Below, piece after piece: positions 40,979 to 49,300 of a DNA stretch of 64,000 bases. Source of the stretch: Streptomyces sp. NBC_00878 (lineage in GTDB: Bacteria > Actinomycetota > Actinomycetes > Streptomycetales > Streptomycetaceae); the NCBI RefSeq assembly GCF_026341515.1, contig NZ_JAPEOK010000001.1:682001-746000 (forward strand), given 5' to 3'. Position 1 is the stretch's first letter; each line of letters begins with the position of its first letter. The translations under genes and the position numbers were made by a program. A model generated the notes under the pieces. It was not told the origin of the DNA and did not search any database. It saw only the letters and a list, made by a program, of their open reading frames with translations.

Positions 40979-42202
40979 TCAGTGATCGCCGGTGGGACCC
41001 ATGGCTCGGGCGGTGGCCGCGAGCGGAAGTCCCGTGTAGTTCGCGGCCAGCTCGGCGGCCGCGGGGCGGGATGCCGTGATCCGGCGCAGACGCGCGAATT
41101 GCAGCCGGTCCTCGAACGCATCCCCATCTGGTTGAGCGTGCAACATCCTAGTCATGTCGTACGAGAAACGGGTGGCCTGCCAGACTCGTTCGAGGCTCAA
41201 CTCCGAGTAAGCGTCGAGGAGTTGGGCCGATCCCGAGCGGTGGAGCTCGGCGAAGCCGCGGGCCAGGACGCGGACGTCGGACACGGCGAGGTTCAGCCCC
41301 TTGGCGCCCGTCGGCGGCACGATGTGCGCGGCGTCCCCGGCGAGGAAGAGCCGCCCGTGGCGCATCGGCTCGTGGACGTAACTGCGCATCGGTGTCACCG
41401 ACTTGGCGGTGATGGGGCCGCGCTCCAGCCGCCAGTCGCCGTCGATCGCGAAGCGGGCGTCGAGTTCGTCCCAGATGCGTTCGTCGGGCCAGTCGTCGGC
41501 GTCGGTGCCGTTCGGGACCTGTAGATAGAGCCGCGACACCGACGTCGAGCGCATGCTGTGCAGCGCGAAGCCTCCCGGTCCGCGCGCGTAGACCAACTCC
41601 TCGCAGGAGGGCGCGACATCGGCCAGGATGCCGAGCCAGGAGTAGGGGTAGTCGTGCGCGTAGGTGCGGCTGACGACGGCCGGGAAGGTGTCGCGGGCGA
41701 CGCCGTGGAAACCGTCGCAGCCGACCACGTAGTCGCAGGTGAGGGTCTGTTCGCGGCCCTCGTGAACGAAGCGCACGAGGGGTGGACCGCCGCCCGGCTC
41801 CTCGACGGCGTTCTCGATGCCGAGGACCTCGGCCTCGAACAACAGCGGCGGCCCGTCGGCGAGTTGCAGCTCCACGAGGTCTTTCACGATCTCCGTCTGG
41901 GCGTAGATCGTGACGGTACGGCCGCCGGTGAGCACCGGGAAGTCGATGCGGTGCCGCTCGCGGTCGAAGCGCAGCTCGATACCGTTGTGGATCAGCCCCT
42001 CGGTCTCCAGCCGGTCGGCGGCACCGCACTCGCGCAGGGCGTCCACCGTGCCCTGCTCCAGCATCCCGGCGCGCTGCCGCTGCTCGACGTACGCGCGGGT
42101 CCTGCTCTCCAGGACGACGCAGTCGATCCCCGTCCGGTGCAGCAGCCGGGCCAGCAGGAGCCCGGCCGGGCCCCCGCCGATGATGCCGACCTTGGTCCGC
42201 AT
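40979..42202 (-). CDS. pobA: 4-hydroxybenzoate 3-monooxygenase
   Basis: 407 residues. FAD- and NAD(P)H-dependent hydroxylation of 4-hydroxybenzoate to protocatechuate. FAD motif VGIIGGGPAGLLLARLLHRTGI; AYVEQRQRAGMLEQGTVDALRECG; DG motif VVGCDGFHGVARD; the second FAD motif LFLAGDAAHIVPPTGAKGLN is diagnostic for this group. The length equals the family norm (about 395). ATG at 42202. No protocatechuate (pca) genes are in the window, so ring cleavage must be encoded elsewhere. Confidence 0.93.
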   Translation of the reverse strand: MRTKVGIIGGGPAGLLLARLLHRTGIDCVVLESRTRAYVEQRQRAGMLEQGTVDALRECGAADRLETEGLIHNGIELRFDRERHRIDFPVLTGGRTVTIYAQTEIVKDLVELQLADGPPLLFEAEVLGIENAVEEPGGGPPLVRFVHEGREQTLTCDYVVGCDGFHGVARDTFPAVVSRTYAHDYPYSWLGILADVAPSCEELVYARGPGGFALHSMRSTSVSRLYLQVPNGTDADDWPDERIWDELDARFAIDGDWRLERGPITAKSVTPMRSYVHEPMRHGRLFLAGDAAHIVPPTGAKGLNLAVSDVRVLARGFAELHRSGSAQLLDAYSELSLERVWQATRFSYDMTRMLHAQPDGDAFEDRLQFARLRRITASRPAAAELAANYTGLPLAATARAMGPTGDH

Positions 42203-42220
42203 GACGCGCCTCCCAGGTGT

Positions 42221-43255
42221 TCAGCTCGATTCGCGGTGCACGACCTTCGCTCCCAGCACCCCGTGCTCCTCCGGCGGCGCGGCGGGCTCGCGCACCGCGC
42301 GGTCGACCAGCTCGGCCAGCTGCCGTCCGGACGGCAGCTCGATGTGGACGGTGCTCAGCCGCGGCCGCAGCAGCCGACCCAGCATCAGGTCGTCGGCACC
42401 AATGACAGCAGTGTCGCCCGGAATGCCGATTCCCTCATCCTGAAGGGCGCGCATCAGCAGCATCGCGTACTCGTCGTTGTACGCGAATACCGCATCGAGG
42501 CCCAACGAGCGCCAGCGCGCGGCCAGTTGGGACGCCGCCTCCTCGTCGTAGGTGAGCGATACCTCGGTCACCGTCGCGTCCGAGCCGCTCAGGGCCTGCC
42601 GTACGCCTTCGAACCGGGGCTTGGAGTAGATCCCCAGGCCGGGATCCTCGGGCACCACGACTCCGACGCGGCGGTAGCCGCGGGCCAGCAGGTGGGCGCC
42701 CGCGCTCCGGCCGACCCCGTGGTGGTCCATGAGCAGCGCGTGCGCGCCCTCGACCCGTTCGGGGCCGATGGTGACGACGGCCCGGGCGCCGGAACGCTTG
42801 AGGACGGCCACGCCCTCCGGGCCGAGTGAGCTGCCGGGCACCAGCACGGCGACCGGGCGCAGTTCGGCCCAGGCGCGGGCCGCCTCGTCACCCTGGAGGC
42901 CGGCACCGCCGTACTGCACGACGGTGTAGTCGAGGCGGCTGAGCGCCCACTGGAGTTCGTTGAAGAACTGGTTGTAGAGCGGGCCCACGGGGACGTCCGG
43001 GGTGGGCATCAGGACCATGCGGCTGTGCCCGGCGCGCAGACTGCGGGCCGCGGCGTGCGGGACGTACCCGAGCTCCTTGGCCGCCTCGTGGACACGACGG
43101 CGGGTGGGCTCACTGATCCGTACGGCGCTGGTGTTGTTGAGGACATAGGAGACGGTCGCGCGCGAGACCCCCGCCAGGCGGGCCACATCGGCACTCGTCG
43201 GCACGGAGTACTGGGCGGGCGACGCAGGGGCGGATGTCTTTGGTATCTGCTCCAT
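42221..43255 (-). CDS. LacI-family regulator of the aromatic operon
   Basis: 344 residues from ATG 43255 (four more from 43267). Helix-turn-helix: TSADVARLAGVSRATVSYVLNNTSAVRISEPTRRRV with the hinge helix AARSLRAGHS. The sugar-binding-like domain includes GVVVPEDPGLGIYSKPRFEG and DAVFAYNDEYAMLLMRAL. The gene is 18 bases ahead of pobA on the same strand. A LacI-type protein fronting pobA is unusual (PobR is IclR- or AraC-type elsewhere), though LacI members are common in Streptomyces. The effector is presumably an aromatic acid or aldehyde. Confidence 0.85.
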   Translation of the reverse strand: MEQIPKTSAPASPAQYSVPTSADVARLAGVSRATVSYVLNNTSAVRISEPTRRRVHEAAKELGYVPHAAARSLRAGHSRMVLMPTPDVPVGPLYNQFFNELQWALSRLDYTVVQYGGAGLQGDEAARAWAELRPVAVLVPGSSLGPEGVAVLKRSGARAVVTIGPERVEGAHALLMDHHGVGRSAGAHLLARGYRRVGVVVPEDPGLGIYSKPRFEGVRQALSGSDATVTEVSLTYDEEAASQLAARWRSLGLDAVFAYNDEYAMLLMRALQDEGIGIPGDTAVIGADDLMLGRLLRPRLSTVHIELPSGRQLAELVDRAVREPAAPPEEHGVLGAKVVHRESS

Positions 43256-43330
43256 GACGTACGGCATCTTTGCAGAAGCCGGGAACGGCCTCGGGGCCGG
43301 GGGAACCCACGCGGACCGCAACCGGGGCGC

Positions 43331-43993
43331 TCACACGGGCAGTTCGGTACGCGTCACGCGTGCGACCAGGTCGATCCAGCCGGATTCCAGCCGCTCCAGC
43401 GGCATCCCGCACTCCTTGGTCAGGTGGTGGATCAGGGCCGGGTCGAGATAGCCCATCAGGCTCTGGGCGAGGAGGACGCAGTCGGCGTCGGGCAGCGCCT
43501 GGCGCAGCAGCAGGGTGACATGACCCGTGAGAAACCGCTGGGGCGGGTTGGAGAGCCGACGGGCCGGCTCCGGCTGGGCCGCCAGCTGGAGCTCCAGGTG
43601 GTCGGCCGAGTGACGCAGGACGGCCCGGCCGAACGCCCGTAGCCGCTCGACGGGCGGCGCCCCGGGGCCCAGCGGCGGCGGCCCGCTGAGGAAGGCGGCC
43701 TGGAGCTGCTGCGCGGAGTGGTCGAGCAGCGCCATCAGCAGTCCGGTGCGGTCACCGAAGCGGCGGAAGACGGTCCCCTTGCCCACCGAGGCCGCCACGG
43801 CCACCGCCTCCATCGTGACCCCGGCCGCGCCGTACTCGGCGACCAGGCGCGCGGCCGCTTCCAGCAGCCGGGCGCGGTTGCGCGCCGCGTCGGCACGCAG
43901 GCAGGGCTCGCCCTCGTTGGAGGTCAGCTCCAGCAGGACGGGCTCGTTGGTCGGCTCCTGGGACTGCGGGAAGGGCGGCAGGGAGGCGGACAT
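43331..43993 (-). CDS. TetR-family repressor
   Basis: 220 residues. Helix-turn-helix: ARNRARLLEAAARLVAEYGAAGVTMEAVAVAASVGKGTVFRRFGDRTGLL. The C-terminal ligand domain has HLELQLAAQPEPARRL. It is divergent from the FMN reductase gene with two palindromes in between, a common actinobacterial pair (TetR controlling an NAD(P)H:FMN/quinone reductase). ATG start at 43993. Confidence 0.86.
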   Translation of the reverse strand: MSASLPPFPQSQEPTNEPVLLELTSNEGEPCLRADAARNRARLLEAAARLVAEYGAAGVTMEAVAVAASVGKGTVFRRFGDRTGLLMALLDHSAQQLQAAFLSGPPPLGPGAPPVERLRAFGRAVLRHSADHLELQLAAQPEPARRLSNPPQRFLTGHVTLLLRQALPDADCVLLAQSLMGYLDPALIHHLTKECGMPLERLESGWIDLVARVTRTELPV

Positions 43994-44024
43994 GGACCCA
44001 GCCTATCGCCCCGGGAATGAAACT

Positions 44025-44072
44025 GGACCGCGGTCCGTTTAGCTGGTACAAACTTAAACGGACCCCGGTCCG
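44025..44072. promoter_or_regulatory. Two TetR operators in the divergent promoter
   Basis: GGACCGCGGTCC (44025-44036) is a perfect 12-base palindrome. CGGACC-CC-GGTCCG (44059-44072) is a second dyad of the same half-site. Their centres lie about 35 bases apart, with AT-richer TACAAACTTAAA between them, likely the overlapping promoters. GGACC half-sites fit TetR dimers. Confidence 0.8.
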
Positions 44073-44114
44073 CTTCGTTACGGCAATGTTTCAGCACCCC
44101 CCTTGGAGTTCCCC

Positions 44115-44678
44115 ATGTCTGTTCGCATCCTCGCGCTCGTCGGCAGCCTCCGCGCCGGCTCCCACAACCGCCAGCTCGCCGAGACAGCCGTCAAGGTCGC
44201 CCCCGAGGGCGCGGAGATCGACCTGTACGAAGGCCTGGCCGAGATCCCCTTCTACAACGAGGACATCGACGTCGAGGGCAACGTCCCGGCCGCCGCCGCC
44301 CGGCTGCGCGAGGCCGCGGCCGCCGCCGACGCCCTGCTGCTCTTCTCGCCCGAGTACAACGGCACCATCCCGGCCGTCCTGAAGAACGCCATCGACTGGC
44401 TGTCCCGCCCGTACGGCGCCGGCGCCCTCACCGACAAGCCCGTCGCCGTGGTCGGCACCGCCTTCGGCCAGTTCGGCGGCGTCTGGGCCCAGGACGAGGC
44501 CCGTAAGGCCGCGGGCATCGCGGGCGCCAAGGTGCTGGAGGACATCAAGCTCTCCATCCCCAGTTCCGTGGTCCGCTTCGCCGAGACGCACCCCGCCGAC
44601 GACACCGAGGTCGTCGCTCAGCTCACCGAGGTCATCGGCCGGATCCACGGCGAGGCCGGCGCGCCCGTCGCCGCCTGA
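44115..44678 (+). CDS. NAD(P)H-dependent FMN reductase (flavodoxin fold)
   Basis: 187 residues. FMN phosphate-binding loop LVGSLRAGSHNRQLAE; FSPEYNGTIPAVLKNAIDWL is the family signature (SPEYN); TAFGQFGGVWAQDEARKAAG binds the isoalloxazine edge. It supplies reduced FMN or reduces quinones or chromate. ATG 44115 follows TTGGAGTT. Controlled by the divergent TetR protein. A stable hairpin follows. Confidence 0.88.
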   Translation: MSVRILALVGSLRAGSHNRQLAETAVKVAPEGAEIDLYEGLAEIPFYNEDIDVEGNVPAAAARLREAAAAADALLLFSPEYNGTIPAVLKNAIDWLSRPYGAGALTDKPVAVVGTAFGQFGGVWAQDEARKAAGIAGAKVLEDIKLSIPSSVVRFAETHPADDTEVVAQLTEVIGRIHGEAGAPVAA

Positions 44679-44713
44679 CGACGGCAGGCTCCCGCGGTAC
44701 GCCGCGGGGGCCA

Positions 44714-44748
44714 GAGGGGGCTGGAACCGACCTGGTTCCGGCCCCCTC
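44714..44748 (+). terminator. Terminator of the FMN reductase gene
   Basis: GAGGGGGCTGGAACC (44714-44728), loop GACCT, GGTTCCGGCCCCCTC (44734-44748). The 15-bp stem has a single G-U wobble. It lies 36 bases after the stop. Confidence 0.7.
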
Positions 44749-44840
44749 CCGTACGTTCGTCCGGTGGCCGCCTCCCGGTTCCACCGGTCCCCCACAGCCC
44801 GGCCGGCCCCTCGGTCCGGCCCGGAAGGTGCCGGTTCACG

Positions 44841-45695
44841 ATGACGACGACGCCCGCCCCGGCCTCCTCCCCCGCCACACCGCCGAAGCTCGTGGCCACC
44901 GACCTGGACGGGACACTGCTGCGCAGCGACGGGACCCTCTCCCGGCGGACGGCGGACGCGCTGGCGGCGGCCGAGGCGGTGGGCATCCGCCTCGCCCTCG
45001 TCACCGGCCGTCCCCCGCGCAGCCTCCCCTCCCTGCACCGCGACATCGGACAGCACTTCGCCGTCACCGCCAACGGCGCCGCCGTGTACGCGCCCGACGG
45101 CACACCCGTACGCCTGTCACCGTTCCCCATCGCCTCGGTGGCCCCGCTCGTGACGCGCGTACGGGCGGCGGTGCCGGGTGTGTCCTTCGCCTTCGAGTAC
45201 GAGACGGTATTCGGGCACGAACCGGCGTACCCCGCCTGGTCGTACGGTGAGTCGGCGGTCGAACCGATCGGCAGCGCCGAGGAGTTGCTCGCGCGGGCGT
45301 CCGCCCTGCCCGTCTTCAAGATCCTCGCCCATCATCCGACGCTGCCGCTGCGCGACTTCCACGAACAGGCGCGGCTCAGCGCGGGCGCCGGGGCCGAGAC
45401 CACGCACTCCACGGGGCTGTCGCTGGTGGAGTTCAGCGCGCCGGGCATCACCAAGGCCAGCGCGCTGACCGCGTGGAGTGCGCAACTGGGCCTCCGCCCG
45501 GAGGACATCGCCGCGTTCGGCGACATGCCCAACGACCTGCCCATGCTCAGGGCGGTGGGCCGCTCGTACGCCATGGCCAACGCCGATCCGGAGGTCAGGC
45601 AGGCGGCGCGGTTCCACACCGCCTCGAACGACGAGGACGGGGTGGCCCGGGTACTGGAGCAGTTCGTCGGACTGGCGCGCCACCAGCCCGCGTAG
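44841..45695 (+). CDS. HAD-family Cof-type sugar phosphatase
   Basis: 284 residues. Motif I VATDLDGTLL (nucleophile and acid Asp at about 20 and 22), motif II VTGRPPRS, cap domain C2, motif III KASAL and motif IV AFGDMPNDLPML. Cof/YbiV-like proteins dephosphorylate sugar phosphates, FMN or PLP; specificity cannot be read. ATG 44841 with GAAGGTGCC upstream. Followed by an unusual pair of alternative hairpins. Confidence 0.85.
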   Translation: MTTTPAPASSPATPPKLVATDLDGTLLRSDGTLSRRTADALAAAEAVGIRLALVTGRPPRSLPSLHRDIGQHFAVTANGAAVYAPDGTPVRLSPFPIASVAPLVTRVRAAVPGVSFAFEYETVFGHEPAYPAWSYGESAVEPIGSAEELLARASALPVFKILAHHPTLPLRDFHEQARLSAGAGAETTHSTGLSLVEFSAPGITKASALTAWSAQLGLRPEDIAAFGDMPNDLPMLRAVGRSYAMANADPEVRQAARFHTASNDEDGVARVLEQFVGLARHQPA

Positions 45696-45741
45696 GTCCC
45701 GCGCCGGCGGAGCACGGACGGGCGAATCACCGACCCGGCGG

Positions 45742-45795
45742 GGGAAGTCTCCCTTCCCGTATGGCGGTACGGGAAGGGGGACTTCCCGTACCGCC
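45742..45795. promoter_or_regulatory. Two mutually exclusive stem-loops between HAD phosphatase and amidase
   Basis: Stem A: 45742-45761 with 45768-45787 (20 pairs, one a G-U wobble, 6-base loop). Stem B: GGCGGTACGGGAAG (45763-45776) with CTTCCCGTACCGCC (45782-45795), 14 perfect pairs, 5-base loop. The right arm of A overlaps both arms of B, so only one can form. The amidase ATG is 55 bases on. It could act as terminator/antiterminator, or be a double palindromic operator. Confidence 0.6.
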
Positions 45796-45849
45796 GGGAG
45801 CGTCCGGACGTTACCGTTCAGTAGACATCGTGCTTCCGGAGGTGGCCGC

Positions 45850-47301
45850 ATGACTGCTGTGACTCCCGACCGTGCCGCGGGTCTCGCGGAGTGTGCCCGC
45901 GCCCTTGCCGAGGGGACGGTGACCTCGCGGAGGCTCGTCGAGGAGGCCCTCGCCCGGATCGAGGCCGGTCAGGGCACGCTGAACGCCTTCCGGCTGGTGC
46001 GTGCCGAGGCCGCGCTCGCCGAGGCCGACGCCGCGGACAAGGAGCTGGCGGCGGGCGGGCGCCGGCCGCTGCTCGGGGTGCCGGTGGCGGTCAAGGACGA
46101 CATGGACGTGGCGGGTGAACCGACCGCGTTCGGCTGCCGCGGGGAGTTCCCGCCCGTGGCCGAGGACGGCGAGGCGGTGCGGCGGCTGCGGGCGGCCGGG
46201 GCCGTGGTCGTCGGCAAGACCAACACCTGCGAGCTCGGGCAGTGGCCCTTCACCGAGGGGCCGGCCTTCGGCGAGACCCGCAACCCGTGGCACACCGGGC
46301 ACACACCGGGCGGCTCGTCCGGCGGCTCGGCGGCCGCGGTCGCGGCCGGCCTGGTGCCCGCCGCGCTGGGCTCGGACGGCGCGGGTTCGGTGCGGATCCC
46401 GGCCTCCTGGACGCATCTGATCGGCATCAAACCGCAGCGCGGCCGCATCTCGACCTGGCCGCGCGCGGAGTCCTTCCAGGGCATCACGGTCAACGGCACA
46501 CTCGCCCGTACGGTCGAGGACGCCGCGCTGCTCCTTGACGCGGCGAGCGGCAACCACGAGCACGAGCTGCACCGCCCGGCCGCGCTGCGCGTGTCGGACG
46601 CGGTGGGCCGGGAGCCGGGGCGGCTGCGGATCGCGCTCTCGCTGAAGCCGCCGTTCACGGCGCTGCCCGCCCGGCTGTGCCCCGACGTACGGGCCCGGAT
46701 CGTCGCGCTCGCGGAGCGGCTGGCCTCGCTCGGGCACGACGTCGAGGAGGCCGATCCGCCGTACGGGCAGATCGGACTGGCCTTCGTCCCGCGCGCCACT
46801 GCCGGGATCGCCGAGCGGGTCCGCGAGGCGCCGTATCCCGAGCTGCTCGACCGGCGCTCACTGGACGCCGCCAGGCTGGGCCGACTGCTCGGCGGGGCCC
46901 CACTGCGGGCGGCCCGGCGCGCCGAGGCGAGGCTGCACCGGCGCATCGGCGGGCTCTTCGACACGTACGACGTCATGCTCGCGCCCACGACCGCCGCTCC
47001 CCCGCCGCGCATCGGCGCCCTGCACGGTCTGAGCGGCTTCGGCACCGACCGCGCCATGATCGCCGCCTGTCCGTACGCCTGGCCGTGGAACGTGCTGGGC
47101 TGGCCCGGCGTCAACGTCCCAGCGGGGTTCGTCGACGGTTCCCTGCCCGTGGGCGCTCAGCTCCTCGGGCCCGCGGACAGCGAGCCGCTCCTCGTGTCGC
47201 TGGCCGCGCAGCTGGAGGCGGACCAGCGGTGGTACGAGCGCTGGCCGAGCGGTGAAGTGGACGGCGCCGTACCGCAGTTCGGGGCGCCCGCCGGGCCGTA
47301 G
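45850..47301 (+). CDS. Amidase-signature family amidase
   Basis: 483 residues. The Ser-cisSer-Lys triad can be placed: Lys82 in VPVAVKDDMD, cis-Ser156 in TPGGSSGGS, nucleophile Ser180 in LGSDGAGSVRIPAS (24 residues after the cis-Ser, as in malonamidase E2). VVVGKTNTCELGQ and FGETRNPW are also typical. It could be a general aliphatic or aryl amidase; GatA is ruled out by the absence of GatC/GatB. ATG 45850 follows GGAGGTGG. Confidence 0.86.
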   Translation: MTAVTPDRAAGLAECARALAEGTVTSRRLVEEALARIEAGQGTLNAFRLVRAEAALAEADAADKELAAGGRRPLLGVPVAVKDDMDVAGEPTAFGCRGEFPPVAEDGEAVRRLRAAGAVVVGKTNTCELGQWPFTEGPAFGETRNPWHTGHTPGGSSGGSAAAVAAGLVPAALGSDGAGSVRIPASWTHLIGIKPQRGRISTWPRAESFQGITVNGTLARTVEDAALLLDAASGNHEHELHRPAALRVSDAVGREPGRLRIALSLKPPFTALPARLCPDVRARIVALAERLASLGHDVEEADPPYGQIGLAFVPRATAGIAERVREAPYPELLDRRSLDAARLGRLLGGAPLRAARRAEARLHRRIGGLFDTYDVMLAPTTAAPPPRIGALHGLSGFGTDRAMIAACPYAWPWNVLGWPGVNVPAGFVDGSLPVGAQLLGPADSEPLLVSLAAQLEADQRWYERWPSGEVDGAVPQFGAPAGP

Positions 47302-47311
47302 GCTGGGGACC

Positions 47312-47530
47312 ATGGACGACGCGTCGATGGTGGGCCTGATGGGACGGGTTTCCGGCACGGTCGGGCCGGGGCTCGTCGGCGAGGTGATGGTCCGGGTCCG
47401 CGGCGGCGCCGAGCACTTCCTCGCGTATCCCGCCTCCCCGAAGGACCGCATCGAAACGGGCACGGTGGTGATGGTGGTGGAGTACCTGCCGCCCCGGACG
47501 GTGTACGTGTCGGCGGCGTACGACAGTTGA
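47312..47530 (+). CDS. Small beta-rich protein next to flotillin (NfeD-like position)
   Basis: 72 residues: MGRVSGTVGPGLVGEVMVRV, HFLAYPASPKDRIETGTVVM and VEYLPPRTVYVSAAYDS. It looks like an OB-fold domain of the NfeD C-terminal kind, with no membrane segment. It starts 10 bases after the amidase stop and lies 154 bases before a flotillin gene. NfeD-type proteins commonly accompany flotillins, so a partnership is likely. Specific function unknown. Confidence 0.65.
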   Translation: MDDASMVGLMGRVSGTVGPGLVGEVMVRVRGGAEHFLAYPASPKDRIETGTVVMVVEYLPPRTVYVSAAYDS

Positions 47531-47684
47531 GCCGTCCGGGGGCCCGGGGGGCGACTGTGCCATGTGAGCGTGTCGCGCTCGTCAAAGATGCGCCAAGGAC
47601 CCGTCAGCGTCTGTACCCCCGGGCCCGATCGGGCGCACACTCCCTTCGTTCGGTGCCGACAGGGCACCATCCAACAGGGGGCGT

Positions 47685-49178
47685 ATGCCGATGGTTGTCG
47701 GCGTCGTGGCGGGGGCAGCGGTCCTCGCGCTCGTTTTCATCGTGGTGGTCTTCAAGCTCATGTGGCGTGTCGCTGAGCCCAACGAAGCGCTGATCATCTC
47801 CGGTTCCAAGCACCGCACCGAAGGCCTTGAGGAGGGCATGGGCTTCCGCATCGTCACCGGGCGCGGCACGCTCGTGCTGCCAGGCGTCCAAGCGGTGCGC
47901 AAACTCTCGCTCGACCTCAACGAGACCGAGCTGTCCGTGGACTGCGTGACCCACCAGGGCATTCCGCTCAAGGTGCGGGGCGTGGTCATCTTCAAGGTCG
48001 GCGACGACTTCGTGTCGATCGCCAACGCGGGCCGCCGCTTCCTCGACCAGCAGAAGCTGATGTCGGAGCTGGTGCACAACGTGTTCGCCGGTCATCTGCG
48101 TTCCATCGTCGGCGGGCTGACCGTCGAGGACATGATCCGCGACCGCGAGAAGCTCACCGGGCAGACCCGGGCGGCCTGCGGTACGGAGATGGAGAAGCTG
48201 GGGCTGATCGTCGACTCGCTGCAGATCCACGAGATCGAGGATCCGACGGGCTACATCAAGAACCTGGCCATGCCGCACGCGGCGGCCGTGCAGCGGGACG
48301 CCCGGATCGCTCAGGCCGAGGCCAACCGGCGGGCCACCGAGGCCGAACAGCAGGCCGCCGCGCGGATGTCGGAGGCGACCAGGGACAGCGAGATCCTGCA
48401 GGCCGGCTACCAGGCGGAGCGCGACAACGCCTCCGCCAAAGCCCGGCAGGCCGGTCCGCTCGCCGACGCGGCCGCGCGGCAGGAGGTCGTGGTCCAGGAG
48501 ACGCGCGTCGCCGAACTGGAGGCGCACCGGCGCGAGCAGCAGCTCCAGGCGGACGTCCGCAAGCCCGCGGACGCGAAGGCGTACGAGAAGCGCACGCTGG
48601 CCGAGGCCGAGCGCGATGTCCGGATCTCCGCGGCGCAGGCCAAGGCGAAGGAGACGGAGCTCGCGGCGGCGGCCGAGGCGACCCAGGTCACGACCGCCGC
48701 GGGCGCCGAGGCCGAGGCGACCAGGGCGCGGGGCGCGGCCGCCGCGACGGCGACGCGGGCCACCGGTGAGGCGGAGGCCGCCGCCCAGCAGGCCAAGGGC
48801 CTCGCGATCGCCGAGTCGGCGCGGGCGAAGGGGCTCGCGGAGGCCGAGGCCATCAAGGCGCGGGCCGCTGCGCTGGCCGAGAACCAGGAGGCCGTTGTCG
48901 CGCAGCAACTCGCCGAGAACTGGCCGGAGATCGTGAAGGCGGGGGCGGGGGCGTTCGGGAACGTTGAACACATGGTGTTGCTGAACGGGGCCGATGGTAT
49001 GGCGGAGATGTTCGCCAAGGCGCTGACGATGGGTGGGACGGGGCTTGGGCTGGCTCGGCAGTTGCTGTCGTCGATGGGTCAGGATCAGAACGGGCAGGTT
49101 GGTAAGGACGGTTCGGCGGTCAACGGGTATGCGCCGCCGCCTGCTTCGCAGAAGGTTCCGGTGGATGGGGAGTCGTAG
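47685..49178 (+). CDS. Flotillin-like SPFH-domain protein
   Basis: 497 residues. An N-terminal membrane anchor (VVGVVAGAAVLALVFIVVVF), the SPFH/band-7 domain (LSVDCVTHQGIPLKVRGVVI, FVSIANAGRRFLDQ, IVGGLTVEDMIRDREKL), then a long Ala/Glu-rich coiled coil (about residues 205-400) and a C-terminal Gly-rich, Gln-rich tail. Forms oligomeric scaffolds in functional membrane microdomains. ATG 47685 after ACAGGGGGC, or Met three codons in. Confidence 0.9.
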   Translation: MPMVVGVVAGAAVLALVFIVVVFKLMWRVAEPNEALIISGSKHRTEGLEEGMGFRIVTGRGTLVLPGVQAVRKLSLDLNETELSVDCVTHQGIPLKVRGVVIFKVGDDFVSIANAGRRFLDQQKLMSELVHNVFAGHLRSIVGGLTVEDMIRDREKLTGQTRAACGTEMEKLGLIVDSLQIHEIEDPTGYIKNLAMPHAAAVQRDARIAQAEANRRATEAEQQAAARMSEATRDSEILQAGYQAERDNASAKARQAGPLADAAARQEVVVQETRVAELEAHRREQQLQADVRKPADAKAYEKRTLAEAERDVRISAAQAKAKETELAAAAEATQVTTAAGAEAEATRARGAAAATATRATGEAEAAAQQAKGLAIAESARAKGLAEAEAIKARAAALAENQEAVVAQQLAENWPEIVKAGAGAFGNVEHMVLLNGADGMAEMFAKALTMGGTGLGLARQLLSSMGQDQNGQVGKDGSAVNGYAPPPASQKVPVDGES

Positions 49179-49222
49179 TAACGCCGTTGGGGCGTAGTCA
49201 CGTTGCCGGGTGCGGGTTGTGT

Positions 49223-49293
49223 GTGGCTGGTCGCGCAGTTCCCCGCGCCCCTAAAAGCAGGGGCCCGCGCCCCTGACCTAAAAGGGGCGCGGG
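49223..49293. repeat. Inverted copy of the intergenic repeat with terminator hairpin
   Basis: TGGCTGGTCGCGCAGTTCCC (from 49223) is the complement of the repeat after rhaB. It ends in CCCGCGCCCCT (49264-49274) pairing perfectly with AGGGGCGCGGG (49283-49293), an 11-bp stem. It probably terminates the flotillin transcript. Confidence 0.75.
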
Positions 49294-49300
49294 CTAACGT

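Noticed and set aside
45850..47301. GatA subunit of the Asp/Glu-tRNA amidotransferase
   Set aside because: No GatB or GatC nearby, and the substrate-side sequences differ; a general amidase fits better.
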